64,000 nt of DNA from Acidobacteriota bacterium (GTDB lineage: Bacteria > Acidobacteriota > Thermoanaerobaculia > Thermoanaerobaculales > Thermoanaerobaculaceae): contig JACQZW010000055.1 of assembly GCA_016213675.1 (NCBI GenBank), positions 61,594-125,593 on the forward strand, given 5' to 3'. Shown in pieces: positions 35,541-44,194 of this stretch; the stretch's first letter is position 1; the number at the start of each line of letters is the position of its first letter. A program made the position numbers and the translations under genes. The notes under the pieces are model-generated. The model was given only the letters and a program-made list of their open reading frames with translations, was not told the DNA's origin and did not search any database.

Positions 35541-37364
35541 TTATCGTAGCACGCTCTCCAGGCCGACGAGGACGCGCCGTCCGTGGGCCGGATAGCCCCG
35601 GACCTCCTCGTAATCGCGGTCCGCGAGGTTCTCCACCCGGACCCGCAGGTCGAGCCAGGCGAGGAGCGCGACGCGGGCCGCCAATGACGCGGTCACGAAG
35701 CCGGGCTGCGCGACCCGGGCGAAGCTCAGCGGGTCGATGTCCGGCCGCGCCCCCACCCAGACCAACGAGGCCTCGCCCTCGACACCGCGGGCCAGCCCGA
35801 GGCCGAGCGTGGCTGAGCCGGACCACTCGGGGCGGCGCAACAGCCGCTGCCCGTCGTCGCCGACCGCGTCGAGCCAGGTCGCCGCCACCCGCGCCCGTCC
35901 ACCGCGGCCCAACCGCCGGGTGAACGACGCCTCGACGCCGCGCTGCTCGGCGTGGCCGGCGTTGACGTACCGGAAGCTCGCGAAGTCGAAGTCGATGAGG
36001 TCCTCGGTGCGGTTGGCGAACACGACGAGCTGGGTCGAGGCCAGACCGGCGGACAGCGGCACCACGACGCCCGCCTCGGCCGACCGCGAGTGCTCCGCCT
36101 CGAGCCCAGGGTTGCCGGCGTACGGGTAGTACAGCTCGCCGAGCGCGGGCGCCCGGAACGCCTGTCCGGCCGACACCCAGGCGCGCAGCCCGCGGGTCGT
36201 CCACGACAGGCTGGCCCGCGGCGACACCTCGCTCCCCCACGCCCCCGCCTCGTCCCAGCGGGCACCGACGAGCAGCGTGAGGTCGCTGCCCAGGTCGATC
36301 TCGTCCTGGGCGAACAGCGAGCGCGTGAGGAGGCTCTCGGCGACCAGGTTGGGCCCGAACGAGGAGCCGTCGCTCACCTCGTCGCGACGCAGCTCACCGC
36401 CCAGGGTGAGTCGGTGGCTGCCCGGGCGCCACCGCAGCACGACCCGGCCCTCGTCGCTGTCGGCGTCGGTGTCCGACGCAGTGAAGCCGCCGGGGTCGTC
36501 GGGGTCGCGAAACGACAGCGCCCGCTCGACGTGGGCGAGCGACGCCTCGAGGTCGGCGGTGGCGCCGAGCGGCAGCCGGAGCGGCACGGCCGCCAGGGTC
36601 TCGTCCGCCTCGGTGACACGGTTCGGCGTGATCGTGGCTCCGGAGAAGGGCACCTCGGTCCGACTCGCCGTGCCCCGCACCAGCACGCCGACCCGGCCCC
36701 CCGACTCCAGCTCGTAGCCGACGTCGGCCGTTCCGACCCGGGACGTGAAGTCGTCGTGGTCGAGCGGCCCGCTGCCCGCGCGGGCCCCACCCGCAGCGCG
36801 CACCCCCCAGCGGCCGGACGTCACGTTGGCGGCGAGCTCGCCGCGCCGCCAGCCGTCCGGCCCGGCCTCCAGCGCGAGCCGCAGCGTGTCGCGCCCGCCG
36901 CGCTCGCTGAAGAGCTGGACCACTCCGCCGACCGCGTCAGCGCCGTAGAGCGCGGAGTACGGACCGCGCACCACCTCGACGCGCTCGATGCCGGCGGTGA
37001 GCGGGATGCTCCAGTCGTAGCCGCCGAAGAACGGCGAGTTGAGACGCACCCCGTCGAGGAGCACCAGGGTCTGGGCCGCGCCGGCACCGCGGACGAAGAA
37101 GCTCGTCACGCCGTTGTCCAGGCCGGAGCGGAGGAGCACCGCGCCCTCGACCCGGCGGAGCAGCTCGCCGACGTCGGCTGCGCCGGAGGCGGCGATCTCC
37201 TCGCGCCGGATCACGGTCGTCGCGGCGACCGCCTCGTCGGCCGGGACCGGCTCGCCGGTCGCGGTGACGACGACGCTGTCGGCGAAGACCGGCAGTGGGT
37301 GTTGGGCGCCGGCGCGGGGCGCCATGGCCAAGAGAAGGAATAGAGCCAGGCCGACACGGATCAT
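35541..37364 (-). CDS. btuB: TonB-dependent cobalamin receptor (BtuB-like)
   Basis: 607-residue outer-membrane receptor. Signal peptide to about residue 20, a TonB-box region near 29 (DSVVVTATGE), then the plug domain (IRREEIAASGAADVGELLRR, FVRGAGAAQTLVLLDGVRLN, IERVEVVRGPYSALYGADAV). A 22-strand-type barrel follows and ends at LVGLESVLR with an aromatic-poor final strand. Length matches E. coli BtuB (about 600). ATG 37364 has GGGAGG upstream, and the leader carries a cobalamin riboswitch, which fixes the substrate class as B12 or a related corrinoid. No btuCDF transporter genes lie beside it. Confidence 0.9.
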   Translation of the reverse strand: MIRVGLALFLLLAMAPRAGAQHPLPVFADSVVVTATGEPVPADEAVAATTVIRREEIAASGAADVGELLRRVEGAVLLRSGLDNGVTSFFVRGAGAAQTLVLLDGVRLNSPFFGGYDWSIPLTAGIERVEVVRGPYSALYGADAVGGVVQLFSERGGRDTLRLALEAGPDGWRRGELAANVTSGRWGVRAAGGARAGSGPLDHDDFTSRVGTADVGYELESGGRVGVLVRGTASRTEVPFSGATITPNRVTEADETLAAVPLRLPLGATADLEASLAHVERALSFRDPDDPGGFTASDTDADSDEGRVVLRWRPGSHRLTLGGELRRDEVSDGSSFGPNLVAESLLTRSLFAQDEIDLGSDLTLLVGARWDEAGAWGSEVSPRASLSWTTRGLRAWVSAGQAFRAPALGELYYPYAGNPGLEAEHSRSAEAGVVVPLSAGLASTQLVVFANRTEDLIDFDFASFRYVNAGHAEQRGVEASFTRRLGRGGRARVAATWLDAVGDDGQRLLRRPEWSGSATLGLGLARGVEGEASLVWVGARPDIDPLSFARVAQPGFVTASLAARVALLAWLDLRVRVENLADRDYEEVRGYPAHGRRVLVGLESVLR

Positions 37365-37387
37365 CGGAACCTCCCGTTCCCGCTGGG

Positions 37388-37565
37388 GTGGCAGGTCTCC
37401 TGGCTCCCGGATCGACCGGCCGCGCTCGCCTTCCCAGGACCCGGGTCCTCGCGGACCGTTCGTCCCAGTGGCTCCAGCTCCGTGAGCGGGCCGTCCCCGG
37501 TTACAGTGGCGGGGGCCGCGCCGGACTCGCACCGGCTTCCCACGAACACCACCCCGGTCTGATAC
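37388..37565 (-). ncRNA. cobalamin riboswitch upstream of btuB
   Basis: Read on the minus strand, this leader contains the standard AdoCbl-riboswitch blocks in order: GGGAAGCCGGTGCGAGTCCGG, then the CCGCCACTGTAACCGG core, a GCCACTGGGACGA element (B12 box), TGGGAAGGCGA, and the closing GAGCCAGGAGACCTGCC. It ends about 24 nt before the btuB start and probably occludes the GGGAGG ribosome site when B12 binds. The remaining gap to the DUF1573 gene (about 37566-37801) shows no gene or clear signal. Confidence 0.95.
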
Positions 37566-37801
37566 GCCGCCCACTCTAGCGCCGCAAGAATCGCGAGACA
37601 AGCGGACGGTTGCCAGGCGGACAGAACAGGTGTTTCTGACGCCCTCGTGCCGTCGCGACGACGGCGTCTTGCGGCCTCGCGTGAGCCCTGGGACGCCGTC
37701 TTCGGCTGGGTCGTTGCTGTCCCCCGGCCCCCGTTCCCCGTGCCAAACGCAACGCGCCGGGCGGGCCCCGGTGCGTTCGATCGACGTCGTTCGGGTGGGA
37801 A

Positions 37802-38869
37802 CTACTGGACGGTCACCGTGACCGGGATCTCGATGACCTTGCGCACCGGGTCGTTGGTCGTGATCTTGAGCGTCGCCTTCTGCGCGCCCTTGGGTCCGCC
37901 CGGCTTCAGGTTGACGATGACCTGGTAGCGCTGGCCCGCCTGGATCGGCGTCGACTCGGCGGTGAAGTTCGGGTTGTCGACCTCGACCTTGGTGATCTCG
38001 AGCTGCGCGCCCTGGCGGTTGTTGACCAGGATGACCGGCCGGCCGACCGGCGCGTCGCCGGGCACGGTGCCGAAGTTGAGCTGCTCGGGGACGATCTGGA
38101 CCATCGGCTGGACGCTGGCGTAGACACTGATCAGCACGTCGGGCGCCTTGGCGGACGACGTCTTGACCGTCACCTTCTCGGTGAACAGGCCCGCCTTGGT
38201 GTCGGCGGGGACCGTCACGGAGACCTCCCACTGCGAGCCTTGACGATCGGGCAACCGCTCCTTCTCGCCGAGCTCGCGGAACTCGATCTTGTATGGCGCG
38301 GAGCCCGTCTCGGCCCCGGTCACCTTGAACTCGGACCCGTCGAAGGAGGTGAGGACGACCTTCTGGGTCGCCGCCTCGCCCTGCAGCACGGTGAAGCGCA
38401 GCAGCGGGCGCGGCAACACCTCGATGAAGGCGCGCGACTCGAACTTGATGACCAGGTTGACCTGGGGCGTGTCCGGATCGTTGGAGTAGACCATCACGGC
38501 CTTCGACATCGGTCCGGAGAAGTCGGCGGTGGCGACCTCGGCCTCGATCTTCGCCTCGGTGCCCGGCGCGATCGGCGGCGGCACCGGCGAGGTGACCGTG
38601 CACCCGCAGGTCGGGCGGATCTGGTTGATGACCAGCGGCGCGGCGCCGGTGTTCTTCACGACGAACACCGCCTTGAGCTTCTCGCCCCGGGCGACCACGC
38701 CGAAGTCCTTGATCTTCTCGGTGATCTCGATGACCGGCTTGGGGCCGCTGGCCGCCTTGGTCGCGCTCGGCGCGGCCTTCACGGCCGGAGCCGCCTGCGG
38801 CTGCTGGGCCAGGGTCAGCGCCGGGACCACCCCCAGCGCGATGATCGAAAGCATGACGATGCGCTTCAT
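37802..38869 (-). CDS. secreted DUF1573 protein with TCGC motif
   Basis: 355 residues from ATG 38869 (GAGGAGG upstream). Signal peptide, low-complexity Ala/Pro/Lys linker to about 45, then a DUF1573 Ig-like domain: KIKDFGVVARGEKLKAVFVV, the family's RPTCGCTVTSP with C88 and C90, and YSNDPDTPQVNLVIKFES. A second half has further Ig-like strands (LNFGTVPGDAPVGRPVILVN) and ends with KITTNDPVRKVIEIPVTVTV. Likely a periplasmic or surface beta-sandwich protein of unknown role. The core (37926-38535) is almost identical to the paralogue at 41030-41639. Confidence 0.87.
   Translation of the reverse strand: MKRIVMLSIIALGVVPALTLAQQPQAAPAVKAAPSATKAASGPKPVIEITEKIKDFGVVARGEKLKAVFVVKNTGAAPLVINQIRPTCGCTVTSPVPPPIAPGTEAKIEAEVATADFSGPMSKAVMVYSNDPDTPQVNLVIKFESRAFIEVLPRPLLRFTVLQGEAATQKVVLTSFDGSEFKVTGAETGSAPYKIEFRELGEKERLPDRQGSQWEVSVTVPADTKAGLFTEKVTVKTSSAKAPDVLISVYASVQPMVQIVPEQLNFGTVPGDAPVGRPVILVNNRQGAQLEITKVEVDNPNFTAESTPIQAGQRYQVIVNLKPGGPKGAQKATLKITTNDPVRKVIEIPVTVTVQ
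37926..38535 (-). repeat. near-identical DUF1573 core, copy 1
   Basis: About 610 bp aligned without gaps to 41030-41639 at a constant offset of 3104 bp, with only around twenty mismatches by eye. Identity falls away sharply at both ends, inside the two genes. Confidence 0.9.
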
Positions 38870-38953
38870 TCCGGATCCTCCTCTCGCGTGCGCCACGCGG
38901 GCGGCGGCGCGAGGGTGTTAGAGTACACGTCCGCGCCACTGCGCGCCAGAGCT

Positions 38954-40354
38954 ATGCACGACCGATGCCACTACTACCTCCTGCCCATCGGCGGCACGGC
39001 CACGGCCGCGCTGGCCGGCCTGCTCCACGAGGCCGGTGAGCGCGTCTCCGGCGTCGACACCGCGCTCTACCCGCCCACCTCCGAGCTGCTCGCCGCCCTC
39101 GGCATCCCGGTGCGCCTCGGCTACGACCCCGAGCGGATCCCGGCCGACGCCGACCGCATCGTCATCGGCAACGCCCTGCCGCGGAGCAACCCCGAGGTCC
39201 AGGCGGTGCTCGCGCGCGGCCTGCCGTACACCTCGCAGGCGGCGGCGTTCGGCGACCGGTTCTGTGCCGACCGCCGCACCGTCGTCGTCGCCGGCACCCA
39301 CGGCAAGACCACGACGACGGCGCTCGCCGCCCACCTGTTCACCGCCGGTGGCCTCGATCCCACCGTGCTGGTCGGCGGCCAGCCGGTCGGCGGCACGCCG
39401 TGGCGCCTCGGCCGGGGCGGCTGGACGGTCGTCGAGGGGGACGAGTACAACACCGCGTTCTTCGACAAGGGACCGAAGTTCCTCCACTACCGCCCGCACC
39501 TCTTCGTGGTCGGCAACGTCGAGTTCGACCACGGCGACATCTACCCCGATCTCGATGCCATCCTGGCCGCGTTCCGCGCCGGATCGGCACTCGTCGGCGA
39601 GACGGGGCACGTCGTCGCCAACGCCTCCGACCCCGGCGCCCGCGACGTCGCCGCCGGCCATCCCCGGACCGTGTGGTACGGCTTCGGCGAGGAGGCGGCG
39701 CTGCGCTGCCTCGACTGGGGTCACGCCGACGGGCGGCTCGGCGCCCGGGTCGCGTGGCGCGGCGAGACGTTCGAGTTGTGGGCGCCGCTGGTCGGCCGGC
39801 ACAACCTCGACAATCTGCTCGCCGCCACCTCCTGCGCCTTGCTCGCCGGCCTCCAGCCGCCGGCGATCGCCGCCGCGGCGGCGACGTTCCCGGGCGTCCG
39901 GCGGCGGCTCGAGGTGGTCGGCGAGGCCGCCGGCATCGTCGTGGTCGACGACTTCGCCCACCACCCGACGGCGGTCGCCCTCACCCTCGACGGCGCCCGC
40001 CACCGCTTCCCCGGCCGGCGCCTCGTCGTCGCGTTCGAGCCGCGCTCGCTGACGGCGGGCCGGACGATGTTCTTCGCCGCCTACGTCGAGGCGTTCGCGC
40101 GGGCCGACCTCGCGCTCATCGCCCCGGTCTTCCACCGCGGCCGCCTCGCCGCCGACGAGGTCCTCGACCGCGACGCGCTGGTCGCGGCGCTGCGAGCGCG
40201 CGGGTGCGACGCCGCGGCGATCGCCGAGGGCACCGACCCCGTCGCCGCGGTTCGTGCCCGGCTCGCCGCTGGCGACGTGGTGATCACCATGTCGTCCGGC
40301 GACTTCGGCGGCCTGCCGCGGCGCCTCGCGGCCGCGCTGGCGGTGGCGGGATGA
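38954..40354 (+). CDS. mpl: UDP-N-acetylmuramate:L-Ala-gamma-D-Glu-meso-DAP ligase
   Basis: 466 residues. Mur-ligase architecture: N-terminal nucleotide-binding fold (LLPIGGTATAALAGLLHEAG), P-loop GTHGKTT at 114-120, the Mpl-specific EGDEYNTAFFDKGPKFLHY and GNVEFDHGDIYPDLDAI segments, and the DDFAHHPTAVALTLDG C-terminal-domain motif. It recycles murein tripeptide directly onto UDP-MurNAc, which implies meso-DAP peptidoglycan and agrees with dapF in this window. ATG 38954 is the first possible start. Overlaps pgpA by 4 nt. Confidence 0.95.
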   Translation: MHDRCHYYLLPIGGTATAALAGLLHEAGERVSGVDTALYPPTSELLAALGIPVRLGYDPERIPADADRIVIGNALPRSNPEVQAVLARGLPYTSQAAAFGDRFCADRRTVVVAGTHGKTTTTALAAHLFTAGGLDPTVLVGGQPVGGTPWRLGRGGWTVVEGDEYNTAFFDKGPKFLHYRPHLFVVGNVEFDHGDIYPDLDAILAAFRAGSALVGETGHVVANASDPGARDVAAGHPRTVWYGFGEEAALRCLDWGHADGRLGARVAWRGETFELWAPLVGRHNLDNLLAATSCALLAGLQPPAIAAAAATFPGVRRRLEVVGEAAGIVVVDDFAHHPTAVALTLDGARHRFPGRRLVVAFEPRSLTAGRTMFFAAYVEAFARADLALIAPVFHRGRLAADEVLDRDALVAALRARGCDAAAIAEGTDPVAAVRARLAAGDVVITMSSGDFGGLPRRLAAALAVAG

Positions 40355-40833
40355 GCGGGATCGCGCGCGCCCTGGCCACCGTCGGGACGCTCGGCGAGCG
40401 GCTCCCGGCGCCCGGCACCACCGTCGGCTCGCTCGTCGGGGTGCTGCTCTTCGCCGGCGCCGCCGCGCTGTGGCCCGGCCGTCTCCTCGTCGCGGCACTC
40501 GCCGGCCTGGCCGTCCTCGTCCCGCTGTCGGTCTGGGCGTGCGGCGCCGAGGCTCATCGGCGCGGCGTCGGCGACCCGGGCCCCGTGGTCCTCGACGAGG
40601 TGGCCGGCCAGTGGGTCGCGCTCGCGCTGCTGGTCGCCGTCCGCCCCGGCGCCCCGGCGCCCGGGGCGCTGGCCGCCAGCTTCCTGCTCTTCCGCGTCTT
40701 CGACGTGGTCAAGCCGTGGCCGATCGGCCGCCTCGAGCGCCTGCCCGGCGGCTGGGGCATCGTCGCCGACGACCTCGCCGCCGGCCTCGCCGCCGGCCTC
40801 CTGCACCTGCTCCTCTTTTCGTTGTCCCACTAG
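40351..40833 (+). CDS. pgpA: phosphatidylglycerophosphatase A
   Basis: 160 residues with three or four membrane helices. Family motifs are present: the early GTLGERLPAPGTTVGSLVG, the metal-site VVLDEVAGQWVAL, and FRVFDVVKPWPIGRLERLPGG followed by GIVADDLAAGLAAG. It dephosphorylates phosphatidylglycerophosphate in phospholipid synthesis at the inner membrane. ATG 40351 overlaps the mpl stop (ATGA). The mpl-pgpA pairing groups two envelope functions. Confidence 0.93.
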   Translation: MSGIARALATVGTLGERLPAPGTTVGSLVGVLLFAGAAALWPGRLLVAALAGLAVLVPLSVWACGAEAHRRGVGDPGPVVLDEVAGQWVALALLVAVRPGAPAPGALAASFLLFRVFDVVKPWPIGRLERLPGGWGIVADDLAAGLAAGLLHLLLFSLSH

Positions 40834-40905
40834 AGAGGGACAGCCTTCAGTGGTCGCCTGCACACCGAGCTCGGCCTTCAGGACCTCGGTGCGAGGTGCT
40901 CGGGA

Positions 40906-41934
40906 CTACTGCACAACGGCTCGCACCGGCACGGTAATGAGCGCGAACACGGGGTCGTTGGTGGTGATCGACAGCGTGCCCCGGTGTTCGCCCCTCGTTG
41001 CACCGGGCTTCAGGTTGACGACGACCTGCCAGCGCTGGCCCGCCTGGATCGGCGTCGACTCGGCGGTGAAGTTCGGGTTGTCGACCTCGACCTTGGTGAT
41101 CTCGAGCTGCGAGCCCTGGCGGTTGTTGACCAGGATGACCGGCCGGCCGACCGGCGCGTCGCCGGGCACGGTGCCGAAGTTGAGCTGCTCGGGGACGATC
41201 TGGACCATCGGCTGAATGCTGGCGTAGACGCTGATCAGGACGTCGGGCGCCTTGGCGGACGACGTCTTGACCGTCACCTTCTCGGTGAACAGGCCCGCCC
41301 TGGAGTCGGCGGGGACCGTCACGGAGACCTCCCACTGCGAGCCCTGACGGTCGGGCAACCGCTCCTTCTCGCCGAGCTCGCGGAACTCGATCTTGTATGG
41401 CGCGGAGCCCGTCTCGGCGCCGGTCACCTTGAACTCGGACCCGTCGAAGGAGGTCAGGACGACCTTCTGGGTCGCGGCCTCTCCCTGCAGCACGGTGAAG
41501 CGCAGCAGCGGGCGCGGCAGCACCTCGATGAAGGCGCGCGACTCGAACTTGATGACCAGGTTGACCTGCGGCGTGTCCGGATCGTTCGAGTAGATAATCA
41601 CGGCCTTCGACATCGGTCCGGAGAAGTCGGCGGTGCTGACCTCGAACTCGATCGTCGTGTGGCCGCCAGCGGGCACGAGCACTTTGATCGGAGAGGACTG
41701 GCGCGACCCGTACGTCAGCCCCAGCGGCGCGTTGCCGGCGTTGTGAACCAGGAACCGTGCCTTGAGGACGGTGCCCCGGGTCACTACGCCGAAGTCCTTG
41801 ATCTTCTCCGGTATGACCAGGACCGGCCGAGGTGGCGCGTCCGGCGTCGGGCTCGCGCCTGGGCGAGCCGCAGTGGAGGTGGCCGCTCCCAACGCCGAGA
41901 GCACCGTCAGCAGCAGGATGACGCGAGTGCGCAT
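40906..41934 (-). CDS. secreted DUF1573 paralogue without the TCGC motif
   Basis: 342 residues from ATG 41934 (GGGGGAGA upstream). Signal peptide MRTRVILLLTVLSALGAATS, then the DUF1573 start KIKDFGVVTRGTVLKARFLV. The region where the paralogue has RPTCGC instead reads APLGLTYGSRQSSPIKVLVP, with no cysteines. From FSGPMSKAV onward the protein is nearly identical to the one at 37802, diverging again in the last 40 residues (NPDVF...ITVPVRAVVQ type end). The swapped N-terminus and conserved core suggest gene conversion or a recent partial duplication. Function unknown, presumably periplasmic. Confidence 0.85.
   Translation of the reverse strand: MRTRVILLLTVLSALGAATSTAARPGASPTPDAPPRPVLVIPEKIKDFGVVTRGTVLKARFLVHNAGNAPLGLTYGSRQSSPIKVLVPAGGHTTIEFEVSTADFSGPMSKAVIIYSNDPDTPQVNLVIKFESRAFIEVLPRPLLRFTVLQGEAATQKVVLTSFDGSEFKVTGAETGSAPYKIEFRELGEKERLPDRQGSQWEVSVTVPADSRAGLFTEKVTVKTSSAKAPDVLISVYASIQPMVQIVPEQLNFGTVPGDAPVGRPVILVNNRQGSQLEITKVEVDNPNFTAESTPIQAGQRWQVVVNLKPGATRGEHRGTLSITTNDPVFALITVPVRAVVQ
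41030..41639 (-). repeat. near-identical DUF1573 core, copy 2
   Basis: Partner of 37926-38535, same orientation, no indels. The mpl-pgpA pair lies between the two copies, so recombination between them would delete both genes. Confidence 0.9.
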
Positions 41935-42089
41935 GCGCCTCTCCCCCTCTCGCCGGGTGCCGTCGTCGGCTGCCAAACGGGCGCCCGTCGATCTTGCCGG
42001 GCTCAAGAGCAAGAAGCCTGCCAGCTTGAGACGATCGTGTCGTGGGCCGGAAACCCGGCCGCGGCGCCGTAGCCCCGGGGCCCGGGCCC

Positions 42090-44141
42090 CTAGTCTTTCG
42101 GCCACTCCGTGCCGAGGAGGTAGCGGTCGAAGAAGGGGGTGTAGTCCTTCTTGGTGATGAAGTTGGTCAGGCCGATGAAGTGGCGGGTCTCGGCGGTCTT
42201 GAAGTTGAAGTTCTTGACGTAGCTCTTGAGGATCGTGAAGAACTGTTTGTCGTCGCCGATCTCGGCGCGCAGCGCGTGGAGCACCAGCGGGCCCTTGGCG
42301 TAGAGGAGCTTGACGCGGCCCTCGTAGCCCTCGCGGCCGGAGAGCTGGTCGGCGAGGTAGACCGTCCCGGTGTCCTTCACGAAGCGGGACTGCGCCCGCC
42401 ACTCGCCGTGCGCCTTCTTGAACTCGGACTCGCGCCAGAGCTTCGAGATGGCATAGGCCGAGAAGTACTCGGCCACCGACTCGGAGAGCCAGGCGTCGTC
42501 CCCGGAGAGCTTGACCACGTGGCCCCACCAGGTGTGGGCGAGCTCGTGGGCGAGGCGCGCGTTGATGCCGCCGGAGAACGCCCGCGTGACCTCGTCCTGC
42601 AGCGGCGTGAACGCCTCCTTGGTGATGAAGATGACCCCCGCCGGCGCCTGGCCGTACCCGTAGTCGTTGATCTCAATGAGGTTGAGCTCGGCGAACGGGT
42701 ACGCCCCGAGGAAGGGGCGGTAGGTCTCCATGAGCGCGAACACGTTGCCGGCGAGCTTCTTCATCGTGCGCGAGTCCGACATCGCATACGACGACACCCG
42801 GACCGTCACGCCGCCCTGCTCCTCGCTGTAGGTCGTGTACTTGCCGGCCAGCACGACCGGGATCTGGATCGGCTTGTCCTCGCGGAACTCGGCGCAGGCC
42901 ATCTCGCCCTCTTCCCAGCGGCGCACCGTGCGGCCGCAGGAGAAGGCGACGAACGGCTTCCTCGCCTTGACCACCGCGTGGTAGGTCAGGTACTGGAGGT
43001 CCAGTCGCGGCAGCGGGAGCCAGGCGTCGGTCGGCATCTCCCAGTACGAGTCGTTGCCCGGGTTGAAGAGGACGTCGCCGGTGATCTTGAAGACCAGCGT
43101 CGCCTGGTCGCCGGGCTTGAGGCCGTGCGGCAGCTCGACGAGCAGCTCGTCGTTCACGTGGGAGAACGGCAGCGCCTCGCCCGAGGCGAGGGTGACGCTC
43201 CGCAGCGTGTAGGGGTTCTCGACGAGCCGGGCGGCGGCCCCGGCGGTGCCGAAGCGGGTGCTCCAGAGGTCGAGCGCGAGGACCTTGACCGGCGACTGGG
43301 CGGTGAACGTCTCGGTCACCTCGAGCTCCGCGGTCAGGGAGGCCGGGTTGACCAGCGTGAGGTCGACGGCGGTGAGGAGGTACGGCTTGGGCCGCGGCTC
43401 CAGTCGGGCGCGGCCGACGGGCTGCGACGAGAGGAGCTCCGGGAAGCGGAGGTCCTTGAACAGCGGGTCGACCGCCTTCAGCTTCTCCATCGCGGTGATC
43501 GACTCCTCGTGGTCGCGCATCGGGTCGAGGACGAAGACGTAGTCGTCGTGCCCGCCGACGATCTCGGCCACGACCACGGGCGCCCCCGGCGGGTCGACCA
43601 TGGCCTGGGGGAGGAGCTGTCCGTAGCGCCTCGTCTCGTCGCCCGCGAAGCGCTCGCGGTGGCGGGCGAGCGCCGTCGCCGCCGCCGCGTCGGCCGGTCC
43701 CGCCGGCCAGCCGCCCTCGCCGGCCAGCGACTCGGCGCCCGCCGACAGCATGACCAGCGCGCCGTCGAAGGTGTCGACGAGCGCGCCGTCGGCGCCGACC
43801 TCGAGCGTGCCGGCGCGGCGCACGTTGGTGCGGTAGGTGGCGGCCTCCAGGGGATCGGTCGAGACGTAGCGCAGCCGTCCGCCGCCGGACAGGTAGACGC
43901 CGACGATGCGGCCGGCGGCCGTCACCGGGTGGAGGCGGCCGCCGTCCGGCGTCAGCTCCAGGTGCCCGTAGGTCAGGGTGCGGCCGGACGCGGCGACACC
44001 CGCACCGGCCAGGGCCGGGGCGGCCAGCGCCTGGCCCCACCCCGCGACGTCGAGGGCGACCGCCGGCAATGCGATGAGGGCTGCACCGACCGTCGAAGCG
44101 ATCGTAACGGCGAAGGGTGCTCGTGTCCGTTTGCAGCTCAT
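42090..44141 (-). CDS. secreted M1-like zinc metallopeptidase (copy 1)
   Basis: 683 residues from ATG 44141 (GGTGAGG upstream); signal peptide to about residue 30. The first 270 residues are a beta-rich unknown domain starting LDVAGWGQALAAPALAG; then an M1-type N-terminal beta domain and a gluzincin catalytic domain. The zinc site is HELAH at 532-536, followed by WLSESVAEYF. The third ligand Glu comes after 17 residues instead of the usual 18, and the M1 GxMEN motif is missing (the place reads GQAPAGVIFIT). Activity as an aminopeptidase is therefore uncertain. Tandem paralogue of the next gene. A GGGGCCCGGGCCCC palindrome (42077-42090) abuts the stop codon and may act as a terminator. Confidence 0.85.
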   Translation of the reverse strand: MSCKRTRAPFAVTIASTVGAALIALPAVALDVAGWGQALAAPALAGAGVAASGRTLTYGHLELTPDGGRLHPVTAAGRIVGVYLSGGGRLRYVSTDPLEAATYRTNVRRAGTLEVGADGALVDTFDGALVMLSAGAESLAGEGGWPAGPADAAAATALARHRERFAGDETRRYGQLLPQAMVDPPGAPVVVAEIVGGHDDYVFVLDPMRDHEESITAMEKLKAVDPLFKDLRFPELLSSQPVGRARLEPRPKPYLLTAVDLTLVNPASLTAELEVTETFTAQSPVKVLALDLWSTRFGTAGAAARLVENPYTLRSVTLASGEALPFSHVNDELLVELPHGLKPGDQATLVFKITGDVLFNPGNDSYWEMPTDAWLPLPRLDLQYLTYHAVVKARKPFVAFSCGRTVRRWEEGEMACAEFREDKPIQIPVVLAGKYTTYSEEQGGVTVRVSSYAMSDSRTMKKLAGNVFALMETYRPFLGAYPFAELNLIEINDYGYGQAPAGVIFITKEAFTPLQDEVTRAFSGGINARLAHELAHTWWGHVVKLSGDDAWLSESVAEYFSAYAISKLWRESEFKKAHGEWRAQSRFVKDTGTVYLADQLSGREGYEGRVKLLYAKGPLVLHALRAEIGDDKQFFTILKSYVKNFNFKTAETRHFIGLTNFITKKDYTPFFDRYLLGTEWPKD

Positions 44142-44194
44142 GTTTGCCTCACCTTCCGCACCACCAGGGAACGGCGTCTCGGCACCGCGCCGAG

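Noticed and set aside
38240..38953. Upstream extension of mpl into the DUF1573 gene
   Set aside because: The extension is antisense to the DUF1573 coding sequence; Mpl begins naturally at 38954.
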